From Ferruginivarius sediminum (GTDB lineage Bacteria > Pseudomonadota > Alphaproteobacteria > Kiloniellales > Rhodovibrionaceae): a stretch of DNA of 64,000 nucleotides. The notes beneath the pieces were generated by a model. The model saw only the letters and a list, made by a program, of their open reading frames with translations, had not been told where the DNA came from and did not search any database. Position numbers and translations under genes: made by a program. Shown piece by piece: positions 56,952-64,000 of this stretch; position 1 is the stretch's first letter, and each line of letters opens with the position of its first letter. The DNA is taken from positions 1 to 64,000 of the forward strand of contig NZ_QPMH01000011.1 in assembly GCF_003344765.1 (NCBI RefSeq), in the 5' to 3' direction.

Positions 56952-57130
56952 TTGGCTTGACCTTGAGACAAATCTCAAGAGCTTCCCTAAACACAATTGG
57001 ACGTAGGCTTGCTGACATTCCAGCCACTAGCCTAACCTCCGAGTCGCCACCATCGCGCGAACCAGCACCCCATCATTATCGCATTAGTCCTGCATGTTGG
57101 GGTTATTGCCGCCGCTCCTACTACCCATGC
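56952..57130. other. divergent spacer between the Panacea gene and the tRNA promoter
   Basis: No gene is supported here. It should hold the promoter of the Panacea/membrane protein pair on the minus strand. Confidence 0.45.
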
Positions 57131-57159
57131 TTGGCACCACCCCCACTCGTCCGTACAAT
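57131..57159 (+). promoter_or_regulatory. sigma-70-like promoter of the unusual tRNA
   Basis: TTGGCA (57131-57136), exactly 17 bp, then TACAAT (57154-57159). Transcription would start near 57166, about 100 nt before the tRNA 5' end. Confidence 0.6.
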
Positions 57160-57211
57160 GAAGGCCCCACCCGATATCATTTCCGTATATGTCGGGTCGA
57201 TGGCTAGGGCA

Positions 57212-57251
57212 GGGGCTGGCCCGTCTTGCTACACCCTAAAGGGCCAGCCCC
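57212..57251 (+). promoter_or_regulatory. perfect 11-bp hairpin in the tRNA leader
   Basis: GGGGCTGGCCC/GGGCCAGCCCC with an 18-nt loop, ending 15 nt before the tRNA. No U-tract follows, so it is not a standard terminator; a role in processing or transcript control is possible. Confidence 0.55.
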
Positions 57252-57266
57252 ACACCTTATGCCGGT

Positions 57267-57373
57267 GCGCCGGTGGTGGAATTGGTAGACACAGCGGACT
57301 TGGGTTCCGCCGCCCCGTCTCCTGCCAGAGACTCCACGGGGCATTGCGGGTTCGAATCCCGCCCGGCGCACCA
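57267..57373 (+). tRNA. class II tRNA, Leu-like body with UGG (Pro) anticodon and 35-nt variable arm
   Basis: A full cloverleaf: acceptor GCGCCGG/CCGGCGC (57267-57273/57363-57369), D-arm GTG/CAC, anticodon stem GCGGA/TCCGC with 7-nt loop CTTGGGT, so the anticodon is TGG (57301-57303). T-arm GCGGG-TTCGAAT-CCCGC, A73, and encoded CCA. The D-arm through anticodon stem matches tRNA-Leu(UAA). The variable region (57311-57345) is 35 nt with a 7-bp stem GCCCCGT/ACGGGGC and a possible inner GTCTC/GAGAC hairpin, far longer than normal. G37 follows the anticodon. The G1-C72 pair is not the common proline identity pair. By body it should be charged with Leu, by anticodon it should read CCA/CCN. It could be a functional mistranslator or a degenerate gene; the intact stems argue against the latter. 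Confidence 0.8.
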
Positions 57374-57393
57374 TGCCTCCATCCCTAAAGCCG

Positions 57394-57603
57394 CTAACGA
57401 ATCACTAATTCCCGGTTAACGTCCCGAACCCCATAGACCTCGGCTACGCTTCCCATCATTTTCGCCTCCCTATCTATGTCGAAGCGGTGGGCGTCGAGAA
57501 CAAGGCCGCTCCGAGTCGTCAAGCTTATTATTCGTTCTTCCGCGCAGTATGCAGAATCTTCGTCGATTCGAACAAGCATTTTCGTCCCATGGCATCCGAT
57601 CAC
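57394..57603 (-). CDS. possible small protein
   Basis: A 69-aa frame with a balanced composition and alternating hydrophobic strands (KMLVRIDEDSAYCAEERII, SGLVLDAHRFDIDREAK), suggesting a real small domain. It begins at GTG 57603 directly after a stop; an internal ATG at 57579 is also possible. Unrecognised, with no clear ribosome site. Low confidence. Confidence 0.35.
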   Translation of the reverse strand: MIGCHGTKMLVRIDEDSAYCAEERIISLTTRSGLVLDAHRFDIDREAKMMGSVAEVYGVRDVNRELVIR

Positions 57604-57880
57604 GTTTCATGACATATCATAGCGTACCACTGAGACATCTCGACCAAACCAGTTGTTCTGCCCACTCAGGCCGCACCTCACTGGGTTTACAATCTCCATA
57701 GTCGCCCTTGGGCCTCTTTGATGAAGAAAAGAACGAAACAAAGCACCCGGTATCCAAGCCCACGGACATCTACAAATACCGGAACGAGATACAAAACGCC
57801 GTAAAGCGGTATGTCTGAGACCAACAGCCGACGGAGACAAAGCTCCGCCGGTGTCGCCAACTCTTGCTTTTAAGCCAGCC
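57604..57880. other. spacer before gltB
   Basis: About 280 bp without a gene I would defend. A 77-codon frame on the minus strand has atypical composition and no ribosome site. Confidence 0.4.
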
Positions 57881-62437
<4,557 letters not shown>

Positions 62438-62456
62438 CGCAGGTTCCTCACGTCTG

Positions 62457-62858
62457 TCAGCCAAGCCAGCCCCGTGCGCCGGCCAGCGCGTAAAGCATGA
62501 AAAGCGAGAAAATCGCCGGCACGATCGAGCCGAAGGCGATCGCGCCCCACTTCGTTTCCGTCTCCATCCGCGAGCCGTACGCCAGCCACGCGCCCAGCCC
62601 GGACAGTAGGACATTCGCCGCGGCCAGCGCCACGATCCGCGCAACGCCAGCGCCCGGCATGCCCGCCAGGCTGCCGCCCTCGCCCGACATCATCGCACCC
62701 AGCAGCATGAGCGAGACGAAGACGACGGCGCCGAAGACGGCATAGTGCGCCTTGCCGCGCCACGTCGAAGCCGCCCAGGCGAGCCGCCCGCCGTCCATGC
62801 GGTGCTGGAAGACGCTCGGCTGGCGGTCGCTGTTCCGGTGTTGACGAATATTCATCAT
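62457..62858 (-). CDS. small membrane protein between gltD and gltB
   Basis: A 133-aa protein of unknown family with three predicted membrane helices (about 38-57, 72-92, 105-127) and a basic N-terminus. ATG at 62858 or 62855, with GGAAAG upstream. It sits 23 bp after gltD and 19 bp before gltB, so it should be in the operon. A link with glutamate synthase or nitrogen metabolism is inferred only from position. Confidence 0.65.
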   Translation of the reverse strand: MMNIRQHRNSDRQPSVFQHRMDGGRLAWAASTWRGKAHYAVFGAVVFVSLMLLGAMMSGEGGSLAGMPGAGVARIVALAAANVLLSGLGAWLAYGSRMETETKWGAIAFGSIVPAIFSLFMLYALAGARGWLG

Positions 62859-62881
62859 TGCACACGCTTTCCGCCGTGCGC

Positions 62882-64000
62882 CTACTCCGCCGCGACGGCG
62901 TGGGCCGGGGCCTCGCCCGCGCCGGCGCCTTGTGCCTTCGCCTTGATGTAGCCGTCGATCTGCTCGGCGGCGTCGCGGCCGTCGCGGATGGCCCAGACCA
63001 CCAGCGAGGCGCCGCGGGCGATGTCCCCGGCGGCGAACACGCCGTCGAGGCTCGTCATCATCGTGCGGAAGTCCATCTTCACCGTGCCCCAGCGGGTGGT
63101 TTCAAGCGCCGGGCAGTCGAACAGCGTCGGCAGGTCCTCCGGATCGAAGCCCAGGGCCTTGATGACCATGTCCGCCTCGATCTCGTAGTCGCTGCCCTTG
63201 ACGATCTGCGGCGTCTGGCGGCCGGTGGCGTCCGGCACGCCCAGGTGGACGCGCGCCGCGCGCACCGCGCTCACCGCCTCGTCGCCCAGGAAGGCCTGCG
63301 GCGCCGACAGCCAGACGAACTCGACGCCCTCTTCCTCGGCGTTCGCAACCTCGCGCTGGGAGCCAGGCATGTTCTGCCGGTTGCGGCGATAAAGGCACTT
63401 CACCGACTTCGCGCCCTGGCGCACGGCCGTGCGCACGCAGTCCATCGCGGTGTCGCCGCCGCCGATGACGGCGACGTGCTTGCCCTCGGCATTCAGCGTG
63501 CCGTCCTCGAACCGCGGCACATCGTCGCCCAGGCCCTTGCGGTTGGAGGTAACAAGATAGTCCAGTGCCGGGAACACGTTGCGCAGGCCCACGCCGGGAA
63601 CCTTCACGTCGCGCGCCTTGTAGACGCCGGTGGCGATCAAGACGGCGTCGTGCTTCTCGCGCAGCTCCTCCAGCGTGGCATCGCGGCCGACCTCGAAATT
63701 CAGGTGGAAGTGCACGCCGGCGTCGTAGAGCAGCCGGGCGCGGCGCTCCACCACGTACTTTTCCAGCTTGAAGTTCGGGATGCCGTAGATCATCAGGCCG
63801 CCGATCCGGTCGTAGCGGTCGTAGACGTGCACCTGATACCCCTTGCGGCGCAGCTGCTCCGCCGCGGCGAGACCGGCGGGACCGGCGCCGATAATGCCAA
63901 CCTCCGCCTCCAGCTCGCGGCGCGGCTTCGCCGGCTTCACCCAGCCCTGCTCCCAGGCGGTTTCGGTGATGTAGCTCTCGACCGCGCCGATGGTGACCGT
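62882..64000 (-). CDS. gltD: glutamate synthase small subunit (5' end outside window)
   Basis: The C-terminal 372 residues of GOGAT beta are present; the frame runs off the right edge without a start. The NADPH/FAD loop GIIGAGPAGLAAAEQL and VIGGGDTAMDCVRTAV are visible, as is the final GDIARGASLVVWAIRDGR FAD motif. The first in-window residues (AVESYITETAWEQGW) continue the family, so the GTG at 63940 is not the start. It supplies electrons to GltB. Confidence 0.95.
   Translation of the reverse strand, partial: TVTIGAVESYITETAWEQGWVKPAKPRRELEAEVGIIGAGPAGLAAAEQLRRKGYQVHVYDRYDRIGGLMIYGIPNFKLEKYVVERRARLLYDAGVHFHLNFEVGRDATLEELREKHDAVLIATGVYKARDVKVPGVGLRNVFPALDYLVTSNRKGLGDDVPRFEDGTLNAEGKHVAVIGGGDTAMDCVRTAVRQGAKSVKCLYRRNRQNMPGSQREVANAEEEGVEFVWLSAPQAFLGDEAVSAVRAARVHLGVPDATGRQTPQIVKGSDYEIEADMVIKALGFDPEDLPTLFDCPALETTRWGTVKMDFRTMMTSLDGVFAAGDIARGASLVVWAIRDGRDAAEQIDGYIKAKAQGAGAGEAPAHAVAAE

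Noticed and set aside
57267..57373. Reading this RNA as an ordinary tRNA-Pro(UGG)
   Set aside because: Normal tRNA-Pro is class I with a short variable loop and a different D arm. The body here follows tRNA-Leu, and the anticodon stem is a perfect 5 bp with a 7-nt loop, so no shift gives a Leu anticodon either.
57607..57840. 77-codon frame before gltB
   Set aside because: No ribosome site, odd composition (Trp/Arg/Pro-rich start) and no family resemblance.
57374..57880. Integrated element at the tRNA 3' end
   Set aside because: No integrase and no second copy of the tRNA 3' end were found in the window.

Overview
The window is high-GC, densely coded chromosomal DNA from an alphaproteobacterium. 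The SerC type, the fused YbhF-like ABC ATPase, the DUF1127, PilZ and LPS-core glycosyltransferase genes, and a DgcN/TRAP locus fit a Rhodospirillales-like organism; the exact genus cannot be read from the sequence. Most of it is ordinary housekeeping DNA. The accessory features are toxin-antitoxin modules, an AT-richer patch at about 55.5-57.9 kb, and one very odd tRNA gene.

Layout. 0.1-3.4 kb: GDP-L-fucose synthesis (gmd, fcl) with a glycosyltransferase. 3.5-4.6 kb: AzlCD exporter. 4.7-8.1 kb: glycosyltransferase, dihydroorotase-like enzyme and patatin in one translationally coupled operon. 8.2-10.1 kb: two convergent heptosyltransferase-family genes. 10.2-14.8 kb: YgfZ, MaoC, DUF1127, PhzF and a divergent MocR regulator. 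14.8-17.7 kb: serC-serA. 18-24.8 kb: a SLC13-type transporter and a YbhGFSR-like ABC exporter. 24.8-28 kb: small hypotheticals, PilZ, LysE. 28.1-33.2 kb: TRAP permeases and DgcN, divergent from a gamma-glutamyltransferase-like gene. 33.2-34.2 kb: DUF2384/RES toxin-antitoxin pair. 34-38.9 kb: lepA and a dimethylglycine/sarcosine dehydrogenase-like gene. 39-47.3 kb: the thrS-infC/rpmI-rplT-pheST translation cluster, split by a MarR gene. 47.3-54.4 kb: glycosyltransferase, hydrolase, BrnTA, SDR, TPR, GST and ZIP genes. 54.5-57.4 kb: divergent XRE and S24-like regulators, a Panacea-domain gene overlapping a small membrane protein, and the tRNA. 57.9-64 kb: gltD-membrane protein-gltB, with gltD running off the right edge.

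The strongest candidate for something new is the tRNA at 57267-57373. It has a tRNA-Leu(UAA)-like class II body with A73 and encoded CCA, but a UGG (proline) anticodon and a 35-nt variable arm. A good promoter and a 40-nt hairpin leader precede it. If LeuRS charges it, it would place leucine at proline codons. The neighbouring Panacea/membrane-protein pair and the twin-repressor switch add to the interest of this patch.

Other points: infC appears to start at ATA. A three-hairpin cloverleaf repeat lies between convergent genes at 38.9 kb. The S24-like repressor has lost both catalytic residues. The dihydroorotase has Gln in place of the first metal-binding His.
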